Of a DNA stretch of 35,433 nucleotides, positions 1 through 7,505 are shown one piece after another. The position numbers and the translations under genes are program-made. Location: NCBI GenBank assembly GCA_900557555.1, contig USTH01000013.1, forward strand, positions 1 to 35,433, in the 5' to 3' direction. This DNA is from an uncultured Prevotellaceae bacterium. GTDB lineage: Bacteria; Bacteroidota; Bacteroidia; Bacteroidales; Bacteroidaceae. The notes beneath the pieces are model-generated. The model saw only the letters and a list, made by a program, of their open reading frames with translations. It did no database searches and had not been told where the DNA came from. The first letter of the stretch is position 1. Each line of letters opens with the position of its first letter.

Positions 1-21
1 TTATGGTTTACAGCAGGCTAC

Positions 22-55
22 AAAAAAGAGGCTGCGCCTATTTTGACACAGCCTC
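22..55 (-). terminator. Intrinsic terminator after purC
   Basis: Read on the minus strand, a 7-bp perfect stem (GAGGCTG at 28-34 against CAGCCTC at 49-55, plus-strand coordinates) is followed by six T residues (plus-strand A22-A27). It lies about 20 bp beyond the purC stop codon, so it would end the phoH-purC transcript. An outer pair, CAGCAGG at 11-17 with CCTGCTG at 55-61, could form a competing structure. Confidence 0.75.
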
Positions 56-73
56 CTGCTGCTGGACATCTAC

Positions 74-1015
74 TTATTGCAGATAAGCCTCTACATTCTT
101 CTCAATGCGTTCAGAAATGTTTGTGGTGTCTTCCTTTACGAAAGATTCTCCTGTGATATGCTCATATAGCTCTATGTAACGGTTGGAGATTCCCTCAACG
201 ATGGCAGGAGTCATTTCGGGCACCACCTGACCAGGTTTCCCTTGGAAGCCGTTGTCCATAAGCCATTCACGCACAAACTCCTTTGACAACTGTTTTTGCG
301 GTTCGCCTTTTTCAAATTTCTCCTCATAGCCCTCGCTATAGAAGTAACGACTGGAGTCAGGAGTGTGGATTTCGTCCATCAAATAAATCTCCCCATTATG
401 CTTGCCAAATTCGTATTTTGTGTCAACAAGAATAAGGCCTCTTTTAGCTGCAATCTCGGTGCCACGTTGGAAAAGGGCAAGGGTATACTTCTCAAGCACT
501 TCATACTCTTCGGGGGTAGCAAGACCTCTCGCCAAAATTTCCTCCTTTGATATGTCTGCATCATGCTCGCCAATCTCTGCCTTTGTAGTAGGAGTGATTA
601 TAGGTGCAGGGAATTTCTGGTTTTCGCGCATTCCCTCTGGGAGTTTGACGCCACAAATCTCGCGCACCCCGCTTTTGTAAGCTCTCCACGCACTACCACA
701 CAAATATCCCCTTACGATCATCTCTATTGGGAAACCTTCGCACATCACCCCTACCGTAACATTGGGGTCAGGAGTGGCAAGTTTCCAATTAGGACAAATG
801 TCTGTTGTAGCGTCAAGAAATTTAGCGGCAATCTGATTGAGCATCTGACCCTTATAGGGAATTCCTTCTGGCAAAATTACGTCAAACGCTGAAATACGGT
901 CGGTAGCAACCATTGCCAAGCGATCGCCTAAATTATACACATCACGGACTTTGCCGTGATAAACACTCTTCTGACCTTTGAAATGATAGTCAGTCTTAGT
1001 CAATGCCTTTGTCAT
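74..1015 (-). CDS. purC: Phosphoribosylaminoimidazole-succinocarboxamide synthase (SAICAR synthetase)
   Basis: A cytoplasmic purine-synthesis enzyme of 313 residues. It joins CAIR and aspartate, using ATP, to give SAICAR. The N-terminal region carries the family signature GKVRDVYNLGDRLAMVATDR followed by SAFDVILPEGIPYKG. The middle has MIVRGYLCGSAW, and the C-terminal half has LVDTKYEFG and DEIHTPDSSR, both typical of the family. The length fits the longer single-domain PurC form of the Bacteroidetes. The ATG at 1015 places the KVRD motif at the expected distance. It lies 75 bp downstream of phoH on the same strand with no clear promoter in between, so co-transcription is likely. A hairpin and T-run just downstream end the unit. 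Confidence 0.96.
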   Translation of the reverse strand: MTKALTKTDYHFKGQKSVYHGKVRDVYNLGDRLAMVATDRISAFDVILPEGIPYKGQMLNQIAAKFLDATTDICPNWKLATPDPNVTVGVMCEGFPIEMIVRGYLCGSAWRAYKSGVREICGVKLPEGMRENQKFPAPIITPTTKAEIGEHDADISKEEILARGLATPEEYEVLEKYTLALFQRGTEIAAKRGLILVDTKYEFGKHNGEIYLMDEIHTPDSSRYFYSEGYEEKFEKGEPQKQLSKEFVREWLMDNGFQGKPGQVVPEMTPAIVEGISNRYIELYEHITGESFVKEDTTNISERIEKNVEAYLQ

Positions 1016-1090
1016 AGAGTAATATCTGTTGTTTTAAATTAAACGTTTCATTCTTATTGTCTGCAAGCATGCATGCCAAAAGTCTCTACA

Positions 1091-2074
1091 TTACTTTTCG
1101 CAGGATGCCCCCTCGTTTTGCTCTGTAGCCTGTTTCTTTCGTTGCGATTCCTTTTCATAAGCTGCCACTATCTGCGACACCAACCGGTGACGAACAATGT
1201 CACTTTTGTCAAGGTTTACAAACGCTATGCCATCAACATTTCCAAGAATGCGCATGGCCTCTATCAGTCCCGATTTCTGAGAATACGGAAGGTCGATTTG
1301 TGTGCAATCGCCCGTAATTATCATCTTTGTGTTTTGGCCCATTCGGGTCATAAACATTTTTATTTGGCTTGACGTTGTGTTTTGTGCCTCGTCAAGAATC
1401 ACTACGGCATCGTTGAGTGTACGGCCGCGCATAAATGCCAAAGGGGCTATCTGGATTATATTGGAATCCATATATTCCTGTAGCTTTGCGGGTGGAATCA
1501 TCTCTTCAAGTGCATCATAAAGAGGCTGCAGATAAGGGTCGATCTTTTCCTTCATGTCGCCAGGGAGGAAACCCAACTTCTCACCAGCTTCAACAGCTGG
1601 GCGACTCAATATAATCTTGCGTATCTCCTTTTTTTTCAGAGCCCTCACCGCAATTGCAATGCTAACATAGGTCTTACCTGTACCGGCAGGACCAACGGCA
1701 AAGACCATATCGTTGTGCTCGCAGGCCTGAACGAGCCTAATCTGATTTTCCGTTCTTGCTTTGATAGGTTTCCCCATAGTGCTGTAGACTATCACGTGTT
1801 CTGCACTTTCTTCCTTGGTTTTAGTGCCGTTAAGCAACATCACAATGTCTTCTTCTTCCAATGCATTATACCTCACACAGTGGTCTATCATTTTGTTGAA
1901 GAGTCCTTCGAAAGCTCTAAGGTCTTCGTCAGCTCCCATCACCTTAACTACATTGTCGCGTGCCAGAATGCGCAACTTAGGATAAAGCGATTTCATCATT
2001 CGCATATTGGCATTGCAAGCACCATAAAAAACAACGGGGTCCACATCGTCTAACACAAGGACTTTCTCTATCAT
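1091..2074 (-). CDS. phoH: PhoH family ATPase
   Basis: A predicted cytoplasmic P-loop ATPase of the PhoH family, 327 residues from the chosen start. Walker A is GPAGTGKT at about residues 128-135; Walker B is VVILDEAQN near residue 230, followed by the sensor-like MIITGDCTQIDLP. The N-terminal region (about 1-100) matches the nucleic-acid-binding extension of PhoH1-type proteins. The frame stays open to a TTG at 2095, but the ATG at 2074 is preferred because the protein then begins MIEKVLVLDDVDP, as in relatives, and a -7 promoter element overlaps the TTG. The cellular role of this family is not well settled; phosphate-starvation or RNA-related roles are proposed. purC follows closely and is probably co-transcribed. 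Confidence 0.93.
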   Translation of the reverse strand: MIEKVLVLDDVDPVVFYGACNANMRMMKSLYPKLRILARDNVVKVMGADEDLRAFEGLFNKMIDHCVRYNALEEEDIVMLLNGTKTKEESAEHVIVYSTMGKPIKARTENQIRLVQACEHNDMVFAVGPAGTGKTYVSIAIAVRALKKKEIRKIILSRPAVEAGEKLGFLPGDMKEKIDPYLQPLYDALEEMIPPAKLQEYMDSNIIQIAPLAFMRGRTLNDAVVILDEAQNTTSSQIKMFMTRMGQNTKMIITGDCTQIDLPYSQKSGLIEAMRILGNVDGIAFVNLDKSDIVRHRLVSQIVAAYEKESQRKKQATEQNEGASCEK

Positions 2075-2092
2075 TATATCAGCTATTTTATG

Positions 2093-2100
2093 CAAAAGTA
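2093..2100 (-). promoter_or_regulatory. Candidate -7 promoter element for phoH-purC
   Basis: On the minus strand the sequence TACTTTTG followed by C fits the Bacteroidetes sigma-ABfr -7 consensus TAnnTTTG. It would start transcription about 10-15 bp before the phoH ATG at 2074. No convincing -33 TTTG was found at the usual spacing. Confidence 0.5.
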
Positions 2101-2144
2101 TAAATAAAGTTGCACTTCACACAGTTTTTACAGACGAAAAGAAT

Positions 2145-2152
2145 TATTTTTG
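2145..2152 (+). promoter_or_regulatory. Candidate -7 promoter element for the DUF5715-truA unit
   Basis: TATTTTTG followed by C matches TAnnTTTG and lies 23 bp before the ATG at 2175. It is divergent from the phoH -7 element about 45 bp away, so the short gap 2075-2174 appears to hold back-to-back promoters. No good -33 box is visible. Confidence 0.45.
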
Positions 2153-2174
2153 CGCTTCGAAACAGAACTATTTT

Positions 2175-3017
2175 ATGAAATTACATTTCAAGCCTAATAA
2201 AAAGCAGTCATTTGAACTGATTTTCCTTTTTTTGATTGTTGTCATTTTTATTGCCAAAGCATGCAGTGGTGCCTACCACAAATCGCCCCTCGCCACCTCT
2301 GACAATGCGCCAGACTCTGCCACGTTCCATTCCGCTCGGGCCTATACAGACTTGGCCGACACTCTGGCTTTGGCCGCAAGCCTGTGCGACTCCATACTGA
2401 CTGCTCCATCACCTCACCCTATCCACGTGGCAGCGAATGGAAATCCTCATAAGATTTACAGTGTCAACGACTATTCGCTGGCGTTTCCCGATATTAATGT
2501 AGTGCAGCTTGCCGCTGCAAAATATCACGGCATTGAGCCACAAACCACGCGCAACAACCTTGAGAGGGTGGCCAAGACTTCTATGGTGAGCATCAACTAC
2601 AGCCCGTATTACACCATTGCCAAATTAACAAACTCCCTGCCCTACCTTGTGCCTCGAGCCCAAAAACTGCTAAATCGCATTGGCCGCAACTTCATCGACT
2701 CGCTGTTAATCAAACACATTCCACCATCACTGGTCATTGTAACTTCTGTCACTCGCACCCTGGAAGATATTCAGAATCTTAAGCAGGGCAACGGCAATGC
2801 CATAGAAAGTAGCTGTCACTCATACGGCACCACCATAGACATTAGCTACAATAAATATGAAGCGTTCAAAGACCCACAGGGGCAACCCCTGCGACAGGCG
2901 CGCAGCGACACACTAAAATGGGTGCTGTCTGAAGTTCTAAACGACTTGCGGTTGGCAGGTGCATGCTACGTAAAGCATGAGCGCAAACAGGGTTGCTTTC
3001 ACATTACAGTAAGATGA
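2175..3017 (+). CDS. DUF5715 family protein, M15 peptidase-like
   Basis: A 280-residue exported or membrane-anchored protein. The N-terminus is basic (MKLHFKPNKKQ), then hydrophobic at about 14-28, ending near ACSG; Cys30 is an imperfect lipobox, so a lipoprotein is possible but not certain. The C-terminal half resembles DUF5715 proteins of the Bacteroidales and carries an M15-like zinc pattern: SxHxxGxxxD as Ser213, His215, Gly218 and Asp222, plus His276 in CFHITV at the extreme C-terminus. This suggests a VanY-like D,D-carboxypeptidase or amidase fold acting on peptidoglycan in the periplasm; the activity is an inference. Its stop codon overlaps the truA start (ATGATGA), which implies translational coupling. 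Confidence 0.8.
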   Translation: MKLHFKPNKKQSFELIFLFLIVVIFIAKACSGAYHKSPLATSDNAPDSATFHSARAYTDLADTLALAASLCDSILTAPSPHPIHVAANGNPHKIYSVNDYSLAFPDINVVQLAAAKYHGIEPQTTRNNLERVAKTSMVSINYSPYYTIAKLTNSLPYLVPRAQKLLNRIGRNFIDSLLIKHIPPSLVIVTSVTRTLEDIQNLKQGNGNAIESSCHSYGTTIDISYNKYEAFKDPQGQPLRQARSDTLKWVLSEVLNDLRLAGACYVKHERKQGCFHITVR

Positions 3018-3778
3018 TGCGCTACTGCATATTCTTTTCATACGACGGCACGGCCTACCATGGGTGGCAATTCCAACCCAATGCCGTCACAGTGCAACAG
3101 AGGCTGGAGGAAGCCCTTTCTACCATCATGCGACAGAAAATCGGCGTTACGGGAGCCGGGCGAACAGACACAGGGGTACACGCGCGCCAAATGGCTTGCC
3201 ACTTTGACACCGAGCACCCCATAGACACAACCAATGTAGCGTTTCGCCTCAACAGCATTCTGCCTGCCGATATCGCCGTAAGCTCAATACACCGTGTGGC
3301 CCCTGACTGGCACGCCCGCTTCAGCGCAACGTCGCGCACATACCGCTACTACATAACCACCCAAAAGTCTCCATTCAACAGGAACTACGCCCTGCGCTTG
3401 CACTTCGGGCTTGATATAGAGCTTATGAACGAAGCTACGACCCTGCTGTTACACCACGAAGACTTCGGGTGTTTTTGCAAGTCACACTCCGACAACAAAA
3501 CAAACATTTGTCACGTTACCTGCGCCCAATGGACAACCTTGCCTGACGGCACACTGTGTTTCACCATAACGGCCAACCGTTTTTTGCGCAACATGGTGCG
3601 CGCCATAGTAGGCACATTGATTGATGTGGGCAAGCACCGTCTTACGTTGGCCGACTTTGCCAACATACTCACCAGCGGATGCCGCACAAGAGCAGGAGAG
3701 TCCGTGCCTGCCCATGCGTTGTTTCTGGAAAGAGTGGAGTACGGCAACACCATCTTTGAGAAGGAGGACATAGAATAG
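3014..3778 (+). CDS. truA: tRNA pseudouridine(38-40) synthase TruA
   Basis: Isomerises uridine to pseudouridine at positions 38-40 of the tRNA anticodon arm. The protein has 254 residues. The catalytic motif GAGRTDTGVHA has its nucleophilic Asp at residue 52. Other family signatures are FSYDGTAYHGWQFQP at the N-terminus and FLRNMVRAIVGTLIDVG in the C-terminal half. The frame is open upstream to a TTG at 2993, but this would add residues with no family match; the tandem ATGATG at 3014/3017 overlaps the preceding stop codon and gives the normal N-terminus. The EamA transporter gene begins immediately after its stop, so the three genes look like one transcript. Confidence 0.95.
   Translation: MMRYCIFFSYDGTAYHGWQFQPNAVTVQQRLEEALSTIMRQKIGVTGAGRTDTGVHARQMACHFDTEHPIDTTNVAFRLNSILPADIAVSSIHRVAPDWHARFSATSRTYRYYITTQKSPFNRNYALRLHFGLDIELMNEATTLLLHHEDFGCFCKSHSDNKTNICHVTCAQWTTLPDGTLCFTITANRFLRNMVRAIVGTLIDVGKHRLTLADFANILTSGCRTRAGESVPAHALFLERVEYGNTIFEKEDIE
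3761..3767 (+). promoter_or_regulatory. Strong Shine-Dalgarno sequence for the EamA gene
   Basis: AAGGAGG inside the 3' end of truA ends 11 bp before the ATG at 3779. It is notable because nearly all other genes in this window lack a recognisable Shine-Dalgarno sequence, as is usual in Bacteroidetes. It may help reinitiation straight after truA terminates. Confidence 0.5.
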
Positions 3779-4693
3779 ATGTGGATAGCATTCGCCTTTT
3801 TGTCTGCAATATTGTTGGGATTCTATGATGTATCGAAAAAGATTTCCCTAAAAGACAATGCTATAATACCCGTATTGTTTCTCAACACATTGTTTTGTTC
3901 ACTGCTTTTCGTTCCTTTTATTGCACTGTCAGGCAACGCAATTGGCTCTGACGCTTTTCTATACGTGCCTCAGACAAGCCTTCACGAGCAAGTGTTCATC
4001 ATGCTCAAAGCCGTCATAGTGCTGTCTTCGTGGATATTGGGCTATAAAGCAATCAAGCATCTGCCACTCACCATCGTGGGACCCATCAACGCCACACGAC
4101 CCGTAATGGTGCTGGTGGGGGCTTTGCTTTTATATGGCGAGCGTCTCAATCTGTGGCAATGGGCAGGTGTAGCTCTATCCATTGTCTCTTTTTTCATGCT
4201 CAGTCGCAGCGGGCGCAAAGAAGGCATCAAGTTTTCACACAACAAATGGATTGCATTTCTAATCGCTGCCGCCGTGTTGGGCGCCTGCAGTGGCCTGTAC
4301 GACAGACTTATCCTGGCACCTGTCAGCGAAGGAGGATTGGGGCTGCATCGCATGACGGTACAAGCGTACTATAATTTCTACCAATGCATTCTGATGTTTG
4401 TTGCCATGCTTACTATGTGGTTGCCCAAACGCCGTTCTTCAACACCGCTGAAATGGCATTGGGCGATTCCAGTCATATCAATCTTCTTGTCAGCAGCAGA
4501 CCTGGCATACTTCTATGCGCTAACCAAGCCCGATGCCATGATTGCTGTAGTATCAATGATACGTCGTGGGAGCGTTGTCGTTTCATTTTGCATAGGTTCG
4601 ATATTTTTGCACGAAAAGAATCTCCGCTCCAAATTTACAGACGTAATTCTAATTTTGCTTAGCATGCTGATGCTATATCTCGGCAGCAAGTAG
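3779..4693 (+). CDS. EamA/DMT superfamily transporter
   Basis: A 304-residue inner-membrane protein with about ten predicted hydrophobic segments spread over its length, arranged as two repeated halves in the manner of the drug/metabolite transporter superfamily. The first half ends with the typical pattern PINATRPVMVLVGALLLYGE followed by W-x-x-W-x-G-V-A-L. The second half opens with a hydrophobic segment after the basic loop SGRKEGIKFSHNK and ends LSMLMLYLGSK. The substrate cannot be told from sequence. The ATG directly abuts the truA stop codon and is preceded by a clear AAGGAGG. It converges with the GH109-type gene across a 43-bp gap in which no terminator was seen. Confidence 0.88.
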   Translation: MWIAFAFLSAILLGFYDVSKKISLKDNAIIPVLFLNTLFCSLLFVPFIALSGNAIGSDAFLYVPQTSLHEQVFIMLKAVIVLSSWILGYKAIKHLPLTIVGPINATRPVMVLVGALLLYGERLNLWQWAGVALSIVSFFMLSRSGRKEGIKFSHNKWIAFLIAAAVLGACSGLYDRLILAPVSEGGLGLHRMTVQAYYNFYQCILMFVAMLTMWLPKRRSSTPLKWHWAIPVISIFLSAADLAYFYALTKPDAMIAVVSMIRRGSVVVSFCIGSIFLHEKNLRSKFTDVILILLSMLMLYLGSK

Positions 4694-4736
4694 GCTCGCC
4701 CCCGTGCAAAGCGATACACATAGGATAACACTGAAC

Positions 4737-5924
4737 TCAATAAAATTTGTGGCAATCCAAATCCTTCCAATGTCCTTCTGTAAAATCTGGGCATTCTACA
4801 GGTTGTCCTCCCCGCGAAGCAGACAGGCCAGACAGCTCTATGATGCTTGACCACTCGGCAACATCAAAAACATCCATGTCGAGAGGCAGTCCGTTGCGCA
4901 AGCAATACACAAGTCGGCAGTCCATAACATGGTTCATCAGATTGGGCGACCCCTTTCGTTTACCATCGTCAAACCACTCGCTGACACCTGATTCACGGAA
5001 ACTCTCGCAATAAGACAAAGCAGCATCGCCATAGAGGGCATTACCAGTACTGCCGATTTGCACTGTCGGCAACGGATATTTCTGAGTAAAGCCCAGTGTG
5101 CCGCATGTGGTCTGAAGTCTGCTGTAAGGGCGCGGTGTTCCTATATCGTGCTGCAACAGAATAGTGCGACCAAGTTGAGTGGTTATTATCGTGTTGTTCA
5201 CACGTCCCTTTAATCCACTGCCCTTGCTCGTCACCGAGACTAACGTTTTCATGCGGTCTCCACGATGGAGGTTCATCTGCAAAGCAATGGGGCCTATGCT
5301 GTGCGTTGGGTAGGCGTTGCCTGGCTGACGGAGAGTCTCTTGGGCCATCCAATACTTACGCTCACCCCCAAGGGCCGCAACATCTTGGTTTAGGTCGTGT
5401 ATGTATGCTCCTTCGCAATGAGTCACCTCACCCAGCAACCCTTTGTTTACCATCTCGCGTGTGGCTGAAGCAAACGTGTCGTAACAGCAGTTTTCCAGCA
5501 TAACACAGTGTCGCCCCGTTTCGAGCGACACGTCAATAAGCTCTCTGCATTCATCGGTTGTCATGGCGGCTGGCACCTCTATTGCCACATGTTTGCCGCT
5601 GCGCATTGCCATGACCGCCAACGGAACATGGCTGCGCCAATCGGTGCACACGTACACCAAATCCACGGCAGAGTCCTGCACAAGAAGCACGTGGGCCTGA
5701 TTGCCAAAATAGGTGTGGGCTTCGGATCGCCCCGACATTATCAGTGTGCGATTTGCCGTGATAGTGCTACTCTCCTTGTGGTCTGCCAATGCCACAATCT
5801 CTGCACCTGGCACCAACTCGTATCTGCCAACCGCCTTCATGCCCCTGTTGCCCAAACCCACTATGCCAATATGAACAATGTCTAAAGGAGGCACGGTATA
5901 TTCAAGTAGTCTATGTTTCACCAT
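4737..5924 (-). CDS. Gfo/Idh/MocA-fold protein of the GH109 (alpha-N-acetylgalactosaminidase-like) group
   Basis: A 395-residue NAD(H)-dependent protein. The N-terminal Rossmann fold has GIVGLGNRG at about 20-28; EVPAA follows at 116-120 and ENCCYD at 144-149. YPTHSIGP at 205-212 is the GH109 form of the conserved histidine region, followed by NLHRGD, and QHDIGTPRPYSR lies in the C-terminal domain. Family GH109 enzymes remove terminal alpha-N-acetylgalactosamine by an NAD-assisted oxidation-elimination mechanism. Many relatives have a Tat or lipoprotein signal and about 450 residues; this one starts MVKHRLLEYTVPP with no signal peptide, so a cytoplasmic enzyme acting on imported sugars, or a plain sugar dehydrogenase, must be considered. 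It has its own candidate promoter and is isolated from rpmE2 by a terminator. Confidence 0.85.
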   Translation of the reverse strand: MVKHRLLEYTVPPLDIVHIGIVGLGNRGMKAVGRYELVPGAEIVALADHKESSTITANRTLIMSGRSEAHTYFGNQAHVLLVQDSAVDLVYVCTDWRSHVPLAVMAMRSGKHVAIEVPAAMTTDECRELIDVSLETGRHCVMLENCCYDTFASATREMVNKGLLGEVTHCEGAYIHDLNQDVAALGGERKYWMAQETLRQPGNAYPTHSIGPIALQMNLHRGDRMKTLVSVTSKGSGLKGRVNNTIITTQLGRTILLQHDIGTPRPYSRLQTTCGTLGFTQKYPLPTVQIGSTGNALYGDAALSYCESFRESGVSEWFDDGKRKGSPNLMNHVMDCRLVYCLRNGLPLDMDVFDVAEWSSIIELSGLSASRGGQPVECPDFTEGHWKDLDCHKFY

Positions 5925-5980
5925 CGCTGCGTTTTCATTTTCTCCCCATTAATTCACAGGGCGACATTTCTCTTTCGCTC

Positions 5981-5989
5981 GCAAAAATA
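5981..5989 (-). promoter_or_regulatory. Candidate -7 promoter element for the GH109-type gene
   Basis: On the minus strand TATTTTTG plus C matches TAnnTTTG, about 57 bp upstream of the ATG at 5924. A -33 box would fall inside the adjacent terminator hairpin, and none is obvious there. Confidence 0.4.
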
Positions 5990-5991
5990 AC

Positions 5992-6029
5992 AAAAAATAT
6001 GCCATCTCCACAGAGATAGCATATTTTTT
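5992..6029. terminator. Bidirectional intrinsic terminator downstream of rpmE2
   Basis: A near-perfect hairpin: ATATGC-c-ATCTC pairs with GAGAT-a-GCATAT across a 4-nt loop (6009-6012). It is flanked by an A-run on the left and a T-run on the right, so it can act on either strand. The leftward rpmE2 transcript is the obvious target; it lies 66 bp past that stop codon and separates it from the GH109-type gene. Confidence 0.8.
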
Positions 6030-6094
6030 ATATCAATTAAAGAGGTAAAAGGCTCACCTCCCTCGTCTGGCCGTTATAGCCCCAATGCATAGGC

Positions 6095-6349
6095 TTACTT
6101 CTTGCGAGTAACTGCGTAACGACTAAGGAATTTGTCTACACGACCAGCAGTGTCAACAAGTGTTGACTTGCCAGTATAGAAAGGATGAGACGTGTTAGAG
6201 ATTTCGACTTTGACGAGAGGATAGGTTTCACCCTCAAATTCAATAGTTTCTTTGGTCTTGCATGTTGAGCGAGTAAGGAACATATCACCGTTACTCATGT
6301 CCTTAAATACCACTGGACGATAGTCAGTAGGATGGATTTCTTTTTTCAT
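6095..6349 (-). CDS. rpmE2: 50S ribosomal protein L31 type B
   Basis: An 84-residue ribosomal protein of the large subunit. It matches L31 type B: it opens MKKEIHPTDYRPVVFKDMSNG and contains VKVEISNTSHPFYTGK and the C-terminal GRVDKFLSRY. The zinc-binding CxxC pairs of the type A form are absent; only one cysteine is present. In many bacteria the zinc-free form is used under zinc limitation, but many Bacteroidetes appear to rely on this form generally, so no zinc regulation should be assumed. It is monocistronic: it has its own well-formed promoter about 75-105 bp upstream and a hairpin terminator downstream. Confidence 0.95.
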   Translation of the reverse strand: MKKEIHPTDYRPVVFKDMSNGDMFLTRSTCKTKETIEFEGETYPLVKVEISNTSHPFYTGKSTLVDTAGRVDKFLSRYAVTRKK

Positions 6350-6424
6350 GTCTTATATGTTTGTTTAATTATTACTCCTGCCTGCACGACACCTTCCCAA
6401 AAGATGCCGACACAAAATGCGACT

Positions 6425-6456
6425 GCAAAATTACGACTTTTTATCGTATTGCAAAA
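6425..6456 (-). promoter_or_regulatory. Promoter for rpmE2 (-33/-7 of Bacteroidetes type)
   Basis: On the minus strand, TTTTG (plus 6452-6456) is followed after 18 nt by TAATTTTG plus C (plus 6425-6433), matching the TTTG...TAnnTTTG pattern of the Bacteroidetes primary sigma factor. The predicted mRNA leader is about 70 nt. Apart from this promoter, the 193-bp repeat (6608-6800) and a -7 element at 6884, nothing else was recognised in the 548-bp gap 6350-6897. Confidence 0.6.
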
Positions 6457-6607
6457 CGTTTTTTAGTTTTTTTACTATCATTCCTCTTTTATTTGTAAAT
6501 CAAACTCAAACAAACTTCCGCAAAACACAGTGAAACAGCATGCCTGCCGAAAGACTGGGAAAAGACCCACTGGGCCTGAAAAACTATACGATTGTTTGGC
6601 AGTACAG

Positions 6608-6800
6608 CTTATCCCAAAACGGTCATTAGGTCGTAAATGACATCTTTTTTGTTACTTCTTATTGCCTTTTGTTTTTTATAAGGCATCTGCTGCTTGTTTT
6701 TAGCTCAAAATAGCCCGCTATTATTCGCTAAAACGACAAACAACATCTGCACTCCTAAAAATTCAATATACAATAAGTCCTAACGACCGGTTTGGGCTTA
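6608..6800 (-). repeat. 193-bp dispersed element with inverted ends, copy A
   Basis: This block is the reverse complement of, and by eye about 80% identical to, the block at 16412-16604. Its two ends are inverted versions of each other: CTTATCCCAAAACGGTCATT at 6608-6627 against the complement of CCTAACGACCGGTTTGGG around 6779-6796. It is therefore MITE-like in layout. It has no transposase. On the minus strand it contains a 25-codon open frame (6609-6686) starting MPYKKQKAIRSNKK. The inner conserved piece GCGGGCTATTT is shared by both full copies. Function unknown. Confidence 0.75.
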
Positions 6801-6883
6801 TCCCAACTTAACGACAATTTTAGGATTAATGTTTTTTCACTAATTCCACCTTAAATCAGGCGTATGATTCTAAGTTTTATTCG

Positions 6884-6891
6884 TATCTTTG
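6884..6891 (+). promoter_or_regulatory. Candidate -7 promoter element for DUF3256-tsaB
   Basis: TATCTTTG followed by CA is a perfect TAnnTTTG match. It lies only 6 bp before the ATG at 6898, implying a leaderless or nearly leaderless transcript. No clear -33 box was found at about 20 bp upstream. Confidence 0.45.
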
Positions 6892-6897
6892 CACAAT

Positions 6898-7503
6898 ATG
6901 AAGAATTTTGTCTTTCTACTTTTATGTTTTTGGGGCGGTTTGCTTACTGCCAATGCCCGCACCATGACCGATTTCTTTATAGATATGCCAGACTCACTGA
7001 TGCCCATGCTGAGCCAAAACGCCCGTAAGGATTTGATAGACTTCTACCGAAGCGGAATGAAACCCATTCTGCCAAATGAATGGTCAGCCAACTCTCAGTT
7101 GACAAAGGTAGAAAAGAGCTTGATTGAACTCTGCGAGGATTCTCGCGGTGTTGTAACAACAACTTTTGCCATGCTCAACCTTAAAAGCCGTGACACAGTT
7201 ATATGCATGGTGCGCACCATCAAGTGTCCTCAGCCTGACAGCGAAATCTTCTTCTTCTCTGCTAATTGGGAGCCGCTGAAAACTCGGCACTATATCACAC
7301 TGCCTTCTGAACAGGAAACCAGACCTACCACAGACCACTCCGTGGTAGACTACACCTCCATAAGCCTCGCCTCAAAAGACAGTATAGGGTTTACCCTTGA
7401 CATCGCAATTGATGCCACAGATGGTATTAGCGATGCGTCCCCCGACAGAAAGAGAACTTTCCGTTATGAGTGGAACGGTTCAAAATTCACAAAAAAAACA
7501 TAG
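6898..7503 (+). CDS. DUF3256 family exported protein
   Basis: A 201-residue protein with a clear signal peptide (MKNFVFLLLCFWGGLLTANA, about 1-20). The mature part begins RTMTDFFIDMPDSLMPMLSQ, the characteristic opening of DUF3256 proteins of the Bacteroidales. The function of this family is not known; by location it is periplasmic or outer-membrane associated. The ATG at 6898 is preferred over an upstream TTG because it starts the signal peptide exactly. The stop codon is 2 bp before the tsaB ATG, so the two are almost certainly co-transcribed, although no functional link to tRNA modification is evident. Confidence 0.82.
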   Translation: MKNFVFLLLCFWGGLLTANARTMTDFFIDMPDSLMPMLSQNARKDLIDFYRSGMKPILPNEWSANSQLTKVEKSLIELCEDSRGVVTTTFAMLNLKSRDTVICMVRTIKCPQPDSEIFFFSANWEPLKTRHYITLPSEQETRPTTDHSVVDYTSISLASKDSIGFTLDIAIDATDGISDASPDRKRTFRYEWNGSKFTKKT

Positions 7504-7505
7504 GC

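Noticed and set aside
1062..1080. GCATGCATGC palindrome between phoH and purC as an operator
   Set aside because: A short self-complementary dinucleotide-like stretch without a second copy or promoter context; chance is sufficient.
2993..3013. TTG start of truA inside the DUF5715 gene
   Set aside because: It adds residues not seen in TruA; the ATGATG overlapping the stop codon is the natural start.
3055..3771. Open frames on the minus strand inside truA
   Set aside because: They mirror the coding strand of a clearly recognised gene and have no family-like content.
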